DNA from: Pedobacter zeae
Lineage (GTDB): Bacteria; Bacteroidota; Bacteroidia; Sphingobacteriales; Sphingobacteriaceae
Assembly: GCF_014196715.1 (NCBI RefSeq)
Contig: NZ_JACIEF010000003.1
Coordinates: 525,874-589,873, forward strand
DNA length: 64,000 nt
Direction: 5' to 3'
A model generated the notes under the pieces. The model was not told the origin of the DNA. It did not search any database and worked only from the letters and a program-made list of their open reading frames with translations. Positions 53,441-61,319 of the stretch are shown piece by piece; positions within the stretch are counted from its first letter, which is position 1, and every line of letters begins with the position of its first letter. The position numbers were made by a program, and so were the translations under genes.

Positions 53441-54991
53441 TTGGTAAAAGAATTAATTATCAATTCGACTCCTGCCGGAGTTACCATAGCGTTGATTGAA
53501 GACAAACAACTTGTTGAGCTTCACAAAGAACAAATTAATACCAACTACGCCGTAGGGGATATTTATTTAGGCCGCATTAAAAAAATTATGCCCGGCCTGA
53601 ACGCTGCTTTCGTGGATGTTGGTTATGAAAAAGATGCATTTTTGCATTACTTTGATCTGGGCCCACAGGTGCAATCTTTAATTAAGCTAACTAAGATCAA
53701 GCGTAATGGCTCGGTTACAGGCACATTATTAGATAATTTAAAGCTGGAAGCCGATATTAACAAGGCAGGCAAAATTTCTGATGTGCTCAGTAAAAACATG
53801 CTCCTACCTGTTCAAATTGCCAAAGAGCCAATTTCTACAAAAGGACCACGGTTAAGTTCCGACATTTCGATTGCCGGCAGGTATGTGGTACTGGTGCCAT
53901 TCTCCAATACCATATCTGTATCAAAAAAAATAAAAAGTAATACAGAACGTAATCGGTTAAAAAAGATTATCGAAAGTATCAAACCTCAAAATTTTGGGGT
54001 TATTATCAGAACTGTTTCGGAAGGCAGAGGAGTTGCCGAAATGCAGAAAGATCTTTTGGATCTGATTGCTAAATGGGAAAACTTCATTAAAAAAATACCT
54101 TCTACCGAACCTTCGAAAAGAGTTTGGGGAGAAATGGACAGATCATCAACGTTAATCCGTGATATTCTGAATCCTGATTTTACAAACGTTTACGTAAGTA
54201 CACCAGAGCTGTACGACGATATCCGTTCTTATGTTCACGATATTTCTCCTGAAATGGAAAAAATCGTTAAACTATATAAACAAAAAGAGCCGATCTTCGA
54301 TCACTTTGGAATAGAAAAGCAGATTAAAAATGCTTTCGGAAAAACAGTAAACTTACCCGGTGGTGCATACCTGGTGGTAGAGCACACCGAAGCGCTGCAC
54401 GTAATAGACGTGAACAGTGGAAACCGTACTGCCAGTAAAGAAAATCAAGAAGAGAATGCTTTACAGGTAAACAAAGAGGCGGCTAAAGAAATTGCCCGTC
54501 AACTGCGCTTGCGCGATATGGGCGGTATTGTGGTAATCGATTTTATCGATATGCACAAACCAACAAACCGAAAAATGCTATTCGATTATTTGCGTGAGCT
54601 GATGTTATTGGATAGGGCCAAACACACTATTTTGCCTCCAAGCAAATTTGGTTTGGTACAGATTACCCGGCAGCGTGTTCGTCCGGAAATGAATATTGTT
54701 ACGGTAGAAAAATGTCCGACCTGCGATGGGACGGGAGAAATTAAAGCGAGTATCGTTTTAATGGATGATATTGAGAACAACCTTAATTATATTTTAAGAG
54801 AGCAGAATGAAAAAGGGGTTACACTTTGCGTGCACCCTTATATTGAAGCTTATATTACAAAAGGCATTTTCAACCTTCAACGCCGTTGGTTCTTTAAATA
54901 TGGCCAATGGATCAAAGTTAAGGCACAATCATCGTATCACTTAACCGAGTTTCACTTTATCTCCTCAAAAGATGAAGAGATTAAATTATAA
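53441..54991 (+). CDS. rng: Ribonuclease G/E
   Basis: A 516-residue endoribonuclease for rRNA maturation and mRNA decay. The S1 domain (about 35-125, YLGRIKKIMPGLNAAFVDVG) is followed by an RNase-H-like core with catalytic aspartates in LHVIDVNSGN and VVIDFIDM, and the zinc-link CPTCDGTGEI. It lacks the long RNase E scaffold tail, so it is the RNase G form. The start is TTG at 53441, giving MVKELIINSTPAGV; no ATG is available upstream. Confidence 0.94.
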   Translation: MVKELIINSTPAGVTIALIEDKQLVELHKEQINTNYAVGDIYLGRIKKIMPGLNAAFVDVGYEKDAFLHYFDLGPQVQSLIKLTKIKRNGSVTGTLLDNLKLEADINKAGKISDVLSKNMLLPVQIAKEPISTKGPRLSSDISIAGRYVVLVPFSNTISVSKKIKSNTERNRLKKIIESIKPQNFGVIIRTVSEGRGVAEMQKDLLDLIAKWENFIKKIPSTEPSKRVWGEMDRSSTLIRDILNPDFTNVYVSTPELYDDIRSYVHDISPEMEKIVKLYKQKEPIFDHFGIEKQIKNAFGKTVNLPGGAYLVVEHTEALHVIDVNSGNRTASKENQEENALQVNKEAAKEIARQLRLRDMGGIVVIDFIDMHKPTNRKMLFDYLRELMLLDRAKHTILPPSKFGLVQITRQRVRPEMNIVTVEKCPTCDGTGEIKASIVLMDDIENNLNYILREQNEKGVTLCVHPYIEAYITKGIFNLQRRWFFKYGQWIKVKAQSSYHLTEFHFISSKDEEIKL

Positions 54992-55011
54992 CTCAAAACA
55001 CATTTAACAGA

Positions 55012-55043
55012 AAGCCCGGATTTAAAAATCCGGGCTTTTTTAT
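55012..55043 (+). terminator. Terminator of rng
   Basis: AAGCCCGGAT and ATCCGGGCTT form a 10-bp stem around TTAAAA, followed by TTTTTATTTT, about 25 bp past the stop. Confidence 0.9.
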
Positions 55044-55052
55044 TTTGCAATA

Positions 55053-55085
55053 AAACCTTGCAGGTTTCAAAAACCTGCGAGGTTT
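55053..55085. repeat. REP-like palindrome upstream of radA
   Basis: AAACCTTGCAGGTTT and AAACCTGCGAGGTTT form a 15-bp stem (one G-T pair) around CAA. The CTTGCAGGTTT...AAACCTGC words recur in intergenic palindromes of many Bacteroidota. Confidence 0.65.
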
Positions 55086-55127
55086 ATCCACGAGAAAGGT
55101 TAAATTCGTAATCTAAATTTTAATCAA

Positions 55128-56504
55128 TTGGCAAAATCAAAAACCGCTTATTTCTGTCAGAGCTGTGGCTACGAATCTGCAAAATGGCTGGGTAAATGCC
55201 CGTCATGCAACCAATGGAATACCTTTGTAGAAGAAATTGTAGAAAAAAGCCCGGCATCTGTTCCAACCTGGAAAAGCGATACGGCCAGCCGTAAATTAAA
55301 CAAACCAAGCAAGGTTGATGAAATACAATCATCAACAGAACGCAGGATATTAACCGGCGACAGAGAATTAGACCGTGTTTTAGGCGGCGGATTGGTGGAA
55401 GGATCGTTAGTGCTCATTGGCGGCGAACCGGGTATCGGAAAATCGACGTTGATGTTGCAACTCGCGTTAAATTTAAAGGGCAAAAAACTGCTCTACATCT
55501 CCGGTGAAGAAAGCGAACAGCAAATCAAAATGCGGGCAGAACGAATCCAGGAATCGGCATCATCCAACTGTTATATTTTAACAGAAACATCTACGCAAAA
55601 TATATTTAAACAGATCGAAATCCTGGAACCTGAAATTCTAGTTGTAGATTCTATCCAGACCCTGTATTCTGCCCATATCGATTCAACACCAGGCAGTGTA
55701 TCTCAGGTTAGGGAATGTACTGCCGAATTGTTGCGTTTTGCAAAGGAAACCGGGGTACCCGTTTTCTTAATTGGCCATATTACCAAAGACGGCGCTATTG
55801 CAGGGCCTAAAATACTCGAACACATGGTTGATACGGTTTTACAGTTTGAAGGCGACAGGCACCACGTTTACCGCATTCTACGATCTATTAAAAACAGATT
55901 TGGTGCAGCAGCAGAACTGGGTATCTACGAAATGCAGGGAGCTGGTTTAAGGGAGGTTTCTAATCCTTCTGAAATTTTATTATCCCAGCGCGACGAAGAG
56001 CTGAGCGGAATTGCAATAGCCGCAACGTTAGAAGGTGCAAGGCCCATGTTAATTGAAACACAGGCTTTGGTAAGTCAGGCAGCGTATGGAACCCCACAAC
56101 GTTCTGCAACAGGCTTTGATACCAAAAGAATGAACATGCTATTGGCTGTTTTAGAAAAACGCTGTGGTTTTAGGTTGAGTACACAAGATGTTTTCCTCAA
56201 TATTGCGGGAGGGATCAGAGTAGAAGATCCGGCAATTGACCTGGCAGTACTGATTGCGATTATTTCTTCCCACCAGGATATTGCCATTTCCTCGAAAAAC
56301 TGCTTTGCTGCCGAGGTAGGTTTATCAGGCGAAGTAAGGGCCGTTAACCGTATAGAACAACGTATCGCCGAAGCAGACAAACTGGGTTTCGAAAGCATTT
56401 TCATCTCTAAATACAATCTGAAAGGAATTGCAATAGAAAAATACAAACTTGAGATTAAAGCTGTAAGTAAAATAGAAGAGGTATTCAGCCTGGTTTTCGG
56501 ATAA
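55128..56504 (+). CDS. radA: DNA repair protein RadA
   Basis: A 458-residue branch-migration ATPase. The N-terminal zinc finger has C10, C13, C24 and C27 (FCQSCGYESAKWLGKCPSC), Walker A GGEPGIGKST lies at 98-107, the RadA-specific RSIKNRFGAAAELGIYEM follows, and the C-terminal Lon-protease-like domain begins about 290. Start is TTG at 55128, which gives MAKSKTAYFCQSC, matching the family; no upstream ATG exists. It stands alone. Confidence 0.96.
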   Translation: MAKSKTAYFCQSCGYESAKWLGKCPSCNQWNTFVEEIVEKSPASVPTWKSDTASRKLNKPSKVDEIQSSTERRILTGDRELDRVLGGGLVEGSLVLIGGEPGIGKSTLMLQLALNLKGKKLLYISGEESEQQIKMRAERIQESASSNCYILTETSTQNIFKQIEILEPEILVVDSIQTLYSAHIDSTPGSVSQVRECTAELLRFAKETGVPVFLIGHITKDGAIAGPKILEHMVDTVLQFEGDRHHVYRILRSIKNRFGAAAELGIYEMQGAGLREVSNPSEILLSQRDEELSGIAIAATLEGARPMLIETQALVSQAAYGTPQRSATGFDTKRMNMLLAVLEKRCGFRLSTQDVFLNIAGGIRVEDPAIDLAVLIAIISSHQDIAISSKNCFAAEVGLSGEVRAVNRIEQRIAEADKLGFESIFISKYNLKGIAIEKYKLEIKAVSKIEEVFSLVFG

Positions 56505-56732
56505 ATAAAAATGGGGAAACTGCTCAACAAAATTCCACAGTAAGAAGATAATATTCTACGCTTTCATTATACTATTGGATATTGGCAAACTGAACAGTAA
56601 CTCAACAATAACCTGAATATCAAAACATTACCAACAACCAAAATAAAAATTAAACTTTTGGATTTTTGTTTGCCTATAAAAACCTGGATGTGCATAATAA
56701 AATGACATCTACACAATTATAGGGATGATTTT

Positions 56733-56764
56733 CCTCGTTAACGGATGTTAGCGAGGATTTTTTG
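56733..56764 (+). terminator. Rho-independent terminator in the radA-DUF4920 spacer
   Basis: CCTCGTTAAC and GTTAGCGAGG form a 10-bp stem (one G-T) around GGAT, followed by ATTTTTTG. It ends about 30 bp before the DUF4920 -7 box. Confidence 0.75.
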
Positions 56765-56790
56765 TTTTCACTACTTAGAAAAATTTTAAA

Positions 56791-56798
56791 TAACTTTG
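56791..56798 (+). promoter_or_regulatory. -7 box of the DUF4920 gene
   Basis: TAACTTTG (TAnnTTTG), 31 bp before the start codon at 56829. Confidence 0.6.
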
Positions 56799-56828
56799 AG
56801 TAGATCATAACCGGATAATTATAAAATC

Positions 56829-57293
56829 ATGAAAAAAATCATTCTAAGTTTGGGCTTCTGCCTATTTACAGCATTTTCATTTGCCCAAACCGCATACACT
56901 GGTCAAAAATTTGGAGAAGAAGTTAAACCAGGCGATGTAAAACCAGCTGCAAAAATGGAAGCTGCTATGGGGGATAAAAAAACTGTCGACATGAAAATCG
57001 AAGGCAAAGTGGTTGATGTATGTAAGAAAAAAGGATGTTGGATGACTTTAGAAATGCCGAATGGTGATCCAATGCGGGTAACTTTTAAAGATTATGCATT
57101 TTTTATGCCGATGGACATTGTTGGCAAAAAAGTAATTTTAGATGGATTAGCTAAAAGACAAACTATATCAGTAGAAACTTTACGCCACTATGCAGAAGAT
57201 GCTAAAAAATCTCCCGCAGAAGTAGCCAAAATTACCGAGCCTAAAAAAGAGCTTGCTTTCGAAGCCAAGGGCGTAGTGATTTTGGATAAGTAA
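56829..57293 (+). CDS. DUF4920-domain periplasmic protein
   Basis: A 154-residue protein. A signal peptide (1-20, FTAFSFAQT) precedes the DUF4920 core: IEGKVVDVCKKKGCWMTLEM with the paired cysteines CKKKGC, VTFKDYAFFMPMDIVGKKVILDG and LRHYAEDAKKSPAEV. The CxxxGCW and DYAFFMP elements suggest an OB-like fold with a metal- or haem-related role, but no function is established. It stands alone and ends near a bidirectional terminator shared with ilvE. Confidence 0.85.
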   Translation: MKKIILSLGFCLFTAFSFAQTAYTGQKFGEEVKPGDVKPAAKMEAAMGDKKTVDMKIEGKVVDVCKKKGCWMTLEMPNGDPMRVTFKDYAFFMPMDIVGKKVILDGLAKRQTISVETLRHYAEDAKKSPAEVAKITEPKKELAFEAKGVVILDK

Positions 57294-57368
57294 GATATCC
57301 TCTTCCCTCTATCCATTACCCTGAATTTAAAATGCTGAAATAATTCAGCATAACGATAATAAAAAAAA

Positions 57369-57401
57369 GAAACCCCGGTACAGCATATGCACCGGGGTTT
57401 C
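57369..57401. terminator. Bidirectional terminator between DUF4920 and ilvE
   Basis: GAAACCCCGGT (57369-57379) pairs perfectly with ACCGGGGTTTC (57391-57401); the loop contains the palindrome GCATATGC. A-run on the left and T-rich right allow use by both convergent genes. Confidence 0.88.
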
Positions 57402-57421
57402 TTTGTTATAAAGTTTTCAGG

Positions 57422-58486
57422 TTACAAAACCCAGTTCCAGCCAAACTCATCAGGCGCTAAACCGTAACGGATATCGTTCAATTTTTTAGCAATGCCATTC
57501 GAGATTTGTCTTGTTGATGGATCAGTTAATTTATAAGTCTGGCCATTGTAGCCCAGTTCGCCAATGTGCGTTACCGTTGCGGCAGTACCCGCGGCAAAAG
57601 CTTCAGTTAAACTGCCATTTTCAATGCCTTCGATCACTTCCTTAACCGAAATCCTGCGTTCTTCAACTGCTACGCCAGCTTCTTTAGCCAGTTTGATAAT
57701 GGTATCGCGTGTAACACCATCTAAAACGGTACTGCGTACCGATGGCGTGATCAGTTTCCCATCGATCACGAATAGTAGGTTAGCAGTTCCGGCTTCTTCA
57801 ATAAACTCATGTGTTACCGAATCCGTCCAGATCAATTGATCATAACCTTCTTTTTTAGCCTGTTCGAAAGGATATAATGAACGGGCGTAATTTCCGGCAG
57901 TTTTAGCAAAGCCTACACCACCTTCGTCAGCACGTGTAAATTCAGTCTCAATTTTAACTTTTAATGCACTGCTGTAATATGGCCCTGTCGGAGTAGTTAA
58001 CAAAGCAAATTTATACGTATCAGATGCCTTAACACCTAAATAAGGATCCATTGCAAACATTACCGGACGGATGTATAAGGCATAATCTTTCTGGTTAGGC
58101 ACCCATTTCTCATCAACATTGATTAAAGCAGCCAAACCCTGCATAAAAATTTCTTCCGGAATAGTTGGCATCGACATTCTAGCGGCCGATTTATTAAAAC
58201 GTTCGAAGTTTTTATCGGCACGGAATACACTGATCCTTCCATCAGGCTGACGATAAGCTTTTAGTCCTTCGAAAATTGCCTGGCCATAATGAAGTGCAGA
58301 AATTGCGGGGCTCATCGGAATGGGGCCATAAGGAAGAATTTGTAAATTTTTCCATTCGCCGTCTTCATAATTGGCAGTAAACATGTGATCGGTAAAAACC
58401 TTACCGAACGGTAATTGCGAAAAATCAGTAACAGTCAAACGCGTTTCGTTTGCTTTAGTGATTTTTATATCTAATGTCTCGGTCAT
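57422..58486 (-). CDS. ilvE: Branched-chain amino acid aminotransferase
   Basis: A 354-residue PLP enzyme of fold type IV that exchanges amino groups between Leu/Ile/Val and their keto acids. The PLP lysine is Lys195 (VGFAKTAGNYARS), with LHYGQAIFEGLKAYR near 66-79, EAGTANLLFVIDG, and GSLTEAFAAGTAATVT. The length matches the longer group II form. It stands alone with its terminator shared with DUF4920. Confidence 0.94.
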   Translation of the reverse strand: MTETLDIKITKANETRLTVTDFSQLPFGKVFTDHMFTANYEDGEWKNLQILPYGPIPMSPAISALHYGQAIFEGLKAYRQPDGRISVFRADKNFERFNKSAARMSMPTIPEEIFMQGLAALINVDEKWVPNQKDYALYIRPVMFAMDPYLGVKASDTYKFALLTTPTGPYYSSALKVKIETEFTRADEGGVGFAKTAGNYARSLYPFEQAKKEGYDQLIWTDSVTHEFIEEAGTANLLFVIDGKLITPSVRSTVLDGVTRDTIIKLAKEAGVAVEERRISVKEVIEGIENGSLTEAFAAGTAATVTHIGELGYNGQTYKLTDPSTRQISNGIAKKLNDIRYGLAPDEFGWNWVL

Positions 58487-58630
58487 TGTATTTGAATTTT
58501 GAATGGATGAATGATAGAATGAAGGAGTGTTTTACCCATTCACCCCCTAATTAACAACTCATCCACCCTGTCATTAACTATTTCGTGCAAATTAATAAAA
58601 AAGAGGCTTTTTTAATAGTTTTTTACAATA
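58487..58630. other. Spacer upstream of ilvE
   Basis: 144 bp with low-complexity arms (GGATGAATGATAGAATGAAGG and CACCCCC...CTCATCC) that could pair loosely. No gene seen; it holds the ilvE promoter region and the end of the tryptophan dioxygenase transcript. Confidence 0.3.
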
Positions 58631-59596
58631 TTATTCTTTGTTTTTGAGTGTTTTAAGTACACTAAGAACCCACCCTTTCCCCCATTCTTCCATCTGCTCA
58701 GGGGTCCACAGGAACGGATAAAAAATTCGCTTCTGAAAACGTGGAGGCAGGTATTTCTGCCAGTTGGTTCCGCCTGTTGCCGCAATATCAACGGGATCCT
58801 TCTCTAAATAGCGCACAGCCGATTTGTAATGCGATAAAGGCCACTCTACGTTCACATACAGATCCAGCTTGCGCAATTCTTCAGCTAGGGCCGAAACGTC
58901 GGCTCCCTGGCGCTGCAGTTGATGGTATAGCGCCGAAAAATTAGTTAACGACCGGTCTTTTGCCAATTGTAAAAACTGGGCAGCATATTTTTTAATAAAC
59001 TGCTTTAACGTTAAGGTTTGTTTGCCTGAAGCCAGCTCGGTTGCGCCAAATTTCCAATAAATATGCTCAAACTGTTCTTCAATAGTGGCATCACTTAATT
59101 CTTCCCGTTTGGATTTATCTACCAGGCGGATGAAATCAGTAGCGCAGATCTCAATCATCCTGTATTGGCCGGATTGGAAGCCACTGGCTGGCAATAAAGA
59201 CATGCGGAATTTTAAAAACTGTTCTTTCTCCATTCCATCAACCATTACGTCGAACGAAGTAGTTAAAGCGTTAAAATATGCATTGATTCTTTTTACCCGG
59301 GCAGTAAAAAACTCTACGGTTAAATTTTCGTGCTCGGCCAACTGTTTGCATTCGTGTAAGGCGAGTTTAAAATAAAGTTCCGTAATCTGATGGTACATAA
59401 TGAAAATCTCTTCATCCGGAAACGGTGTTTTAGGGCTCTGCAGGCTCAATAAGGTATCCAAATGAATGTAATCCCAGTAGGTAAGGAAATCGGCATATAA
59501 CAGGCCGTCGAGGTAGGATGCCATATCCTGCCCCATCGCAGTATACTTTTCCTGTAATTGGTTTAGTTTGTCTTTTATTTCTGGTGTGAAATCCAT
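58631..59596 (-). CDS. kynA: Tryptophan 2,3-dioxygenase
   Basis: A 321-residue haem enzyme opening the indole ring of tryptophan, first step of the kynurenine pathway. MYHQITELYFKLALHE contains the active-site His69, FLKFRMSLLPASGFQSGQYRMIE has the carboxylate-binding Arg131, and WPLSHYKSAVRYL near the end carries the proximal haem His region. No other kynurenine genes are in the window. It diverges from the fluoride-riboswitch-controlled CLC gene. Confidence 0.94.
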   Translation of the reverse strand: MDFTPEIKDKLNQLQEKYTAMGQDMASYLDGLLYADFLTYWDYIHLDTLLSLQSPKTPFPDEEIFIMYHQITELYFKLALHECKQLAEHENLTVEFFTARVKRINAYFNALTTSFDVMVDGMEKEQFLKFRMSLLPASGFQSGQYRMIEICATDFIRLVDKSKREELSDATIEEQFEHIYWKFGATELASGKQTLTLKQFIKKYAAQFLQLAKDRSLTNFSALYHQLQRQGADVSALAEELRKLDLYVNVEWPLSHYKSAVRYLEKDPVDIAATGGTNWQKYLPPRFQKRIFYPFLWTPEQMEEWGKGWVLSVLKTLKNKE

Positions 59597-59628
59597 AATT
59601 TAAAGTTAGTTGTACAAAGGTGATAAGA

Positions 59629-59661
59629 TTTTGCAACAAATAACTAAATTTTATACATTTG
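59629..59661 (+). promoter_or_regulatory. Promoter of the CLC transporter gene
   Basis: TTTTG at 59629-59633 (-33) and TACATTTG at 59654-59661 (-7) are 20 bp apart. Transcription would start near 59667, exactly where the riboswitch begins. Confidence 0.75.
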
Positions 59662-59666
59662 AAACG

Positions 59667-59716
59667 ATGGCGATGGGGTTCCGCCAAAACCGCCAGAACA
59701 GGCTGATGACTCCTAC
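59667..59716 (+). promoter_or_regulatory. Fluoride riboswitch (crcB motif)
   Basis: The leader reads GATGGCGATGGGGTTCCGCC, a short linker with AACCGCC, then GGCTGATGACTCCTAC. This fits the crcB/fluoride aptamer: GGCGATGG-type start, paired CGCC/GGC stems, and the nearly invariant GCTGATGACTCCTAC 3' end. It lies in the 5' leader of the CLC gene, starting at the predicted transcription start. After the aptamer come 25 AT-rich bases and the start codon; no terminator or Shine-Dalgarno pairing is visible, so the switching mechanism is unclear. Confidence 0.9.
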
Positions 59717-59741
59717 GATTTTTATTTAAAATTGATTTTAA

Positions 59742-61031
59742 ATGCCTGTTAAAAACATCTCAGAAGGGTTTCTTCTGTATATTAAAACCTTTATTAAGCG
59801 CGATTTCGGATTACTTTTAATCAGTTCCATTAAATGGCTTTTTGTCTCCTGCCTGCTTGGTGGGATCATCGGCTCTGCCTCAGCCCTATTTCTAAGTACC
59901 TTAAACTGGGCAACAGACTACCGTGAGCAACACGTCTGGATTATCGCTTTTTTACCCATAGCCGGTTTAATGATCGGTCTGGCTTACCATTATTGGGGCA
60001 CTGCCGTAGTAAAAGGAAATAACCTGTTAATCGAAGAACTGCAATCGCCTAAAAAAATAATCCCCATTATTATGGCACCGCTCATTTTTACAGGCACAAT
60101 TATCACCCATTTATTTGGTGGATCTGCAGGAAGAGAGGGTACAGCGGTACAAATTGGGGGTGCTTTTGCCGATCAGTTTACAAAATTGTTCAAACTTAAG
60201 GCAAGGGACAGAAAAATTATCCTTATTTGCGGCATCAGTGCGGGTTTTGCCTCTGTTTTCGGTACGTCTTTGGCCGGTGCGGTATTCGGGCTCGAGGTTT
60301 TCGTAGTAGGAAGTTTAACTTATGGTTCAATTCTGCCTTCATTTATGACCGCAGTTATTGCCGATTATGCCTGTAAAGCCTGGGGGGTTGGCCACACGCA
60401 TTATGCCATATCCAGTGTGCCCGAAATGGATTCGGTTAACCTGCTGTTATCATTGGGCGCCGGCATATTATTTGGCCTTGCCGCGAGAAGTTTTTCCGCG
60501 CTAAATCATGCGCTATCTAGCCTTTTTTCGAAGATTAAATACCCTCCCCTGCGGCCTTTTATTGGTGGGATCATGTTAATTGCAATCATTTACCTGATCG
60601 GCAACACACGCTACATAGGTTTAGGTATCCCGGTAATTTCTGAGGCCTTTACACAGCGGGAAGCTTATTATACTTTCGCCATAAAATTACTCTTAACGGC
60701 CCTTACACTCAGCGCGGGTTTTAAGGGTGGTGAAGTAACGCCACTTTTCTTCATCGGGGCTACATTGGGCAGCTTTTTAAGCTTATTTATCCCCTTGCCT
60801 ATTGGCTTATTGGCCGGAATGGGATTTGTAGCTGTATTTGCAGGAGCAGCCAACACGCCTTTGGCCTGTATTTTTATGGGCGTTGAGCTTTTTGGTACCG
60901 CATCGGGCATTTATATTGCACTGGCCTGTGTTACGGCTTATTTATTTTCAGGACACACCGGCATCTATAAATCCCAAACGATCGGGGCACCAAAACATTT
61001 GTTGCTGAAAAGGCACCAGTTTTTGAGGTAG
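59742..61031 (+). CDS. CLC-F-type fluoride/proton antiporter
   Basis: A 429-residue CLC-family membrane protein with about ten helices. It has GNNLLIEELQSP (92-103) where Cl- transporters have GSGIP, GGSAGREGTAVQIGG (126-140) with GREGT in place of the GREGP of chloride CLCs, and GGEVTPLFFIGATLG for the third ion-binding motif. These changes are typical, from memory, of the CLC-F branch, which exports fluoride in exchange for protons. The fluoride riboswitch in its leader strongly supports this role. It stands alone, divergent from the tryptophan dioxygenase gene. Confidence 0.88.
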   Translation: MPVKNISEGFLLYIKTFIKRDFGLLLISSIKWLFVSCLLGGIIGSASALFLSTLNWATDYREQHVWIIAFLPIAGLMIGLAYHYWGTAVVKGNNLLIEELQSPKKIIPIIMAPLIFTGTIITHLFGGSAGREGTAVQIGGAFADQFTKLFKLKARDRKIILICGISAGFASVFGTSLAGAVFGLEVFVVGSLTYGSILPSFMTAVIADYACKAWGVGHTHYAISSVPEMDSVNLLLSLGAGILFGLAARSFSALNHALSSLFSKIKYPPLRPFIGGIMLIAIIYLIGNTRYIGLGIPVISEAFTQREAYYTFAIKLLLTALTLSAGFKGGEVTPLFFIGATLGSFLSLFIPLPIGLLAGMGFVAVFAGAANTPLACIFMGVELFGTASGIYIALACVTAYLFSGHTGIYKSQTIGAPKHLLLKRHQFLR

Positions 61032-61060
61032 CGAAGAGCGTGTGTAGCGAAAAGCGCCAT

Positions 61061-61282
61061 ATTTTGTCATTCCGAACGCGATACCTTTGTAACATAGTGT
61101 TTGCTTCGCTGAACTATCACGTTAGCGAAGCTTTACATACCACAATCTTTAGCAGACTTAAAATAAAAAAGATCGTCATCCCGACTGAAGCGCCGCGAAC
61201 GGAGAGATCCGCCCAAGCAGATTTAACTTCGCTGAGTACTTCGTGGTTCCCGACTACATTACAATCCGCTAAAAATGACGAT
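61061..61282. repeat. Composite intergenic repeat after the CLC gene
   Basis: Two adjoining parts. The left has GTCATTCCGA and an inverted pair GCTTCGCT (61103-61110)/AGCGAAGC (61124-61131). The right part is bounded by ATCGTCAT (61172-61179) and ATGACGAT (61275-61282), with an inner GATCCGCCCAAGCAG segment and GAAGCGCCGCGAACGG. The GTCATCCCGACTGAAG word is a familiar Bacteroidota intergenic repeat. An ORF across it is spurious. It fills most of the 288-bp gap to the next gene. Confidence 0.6.
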
Positions 61283-61319
61283 ATTTAGGTTATTCCATTA
61301 CCCCTCTTACATTTTACAT

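Larger units (their letters stand above)
56505..56828. other. 324-bp spacer with an orphan terminator and a -7 box
   Basis: Contains a terminator-like hairpin at 56733-56764 with no gene ending near it, and TAACTTTG at 56791-56798 as the -7 box for the DUF4920 gene. The hairpin lies 230 bp past radA, so it could end the radA transcript after a long 3' UTR, or a small RNA made inside the spacer. No ORF of note. Confidence 0.45.

Noticed and set aside
56075..56530. 151-codon leftward ORF
   Set aside because: Lies antisense within radA with no independent support.
61040..61288. 82-codon rightward ORF after the CLC gene
   Set aside because: Runs through an intergenic repeat; translation of GTCATCCCGACTGAAG-type repeats gives spurious peptides in many Bacteroidota.
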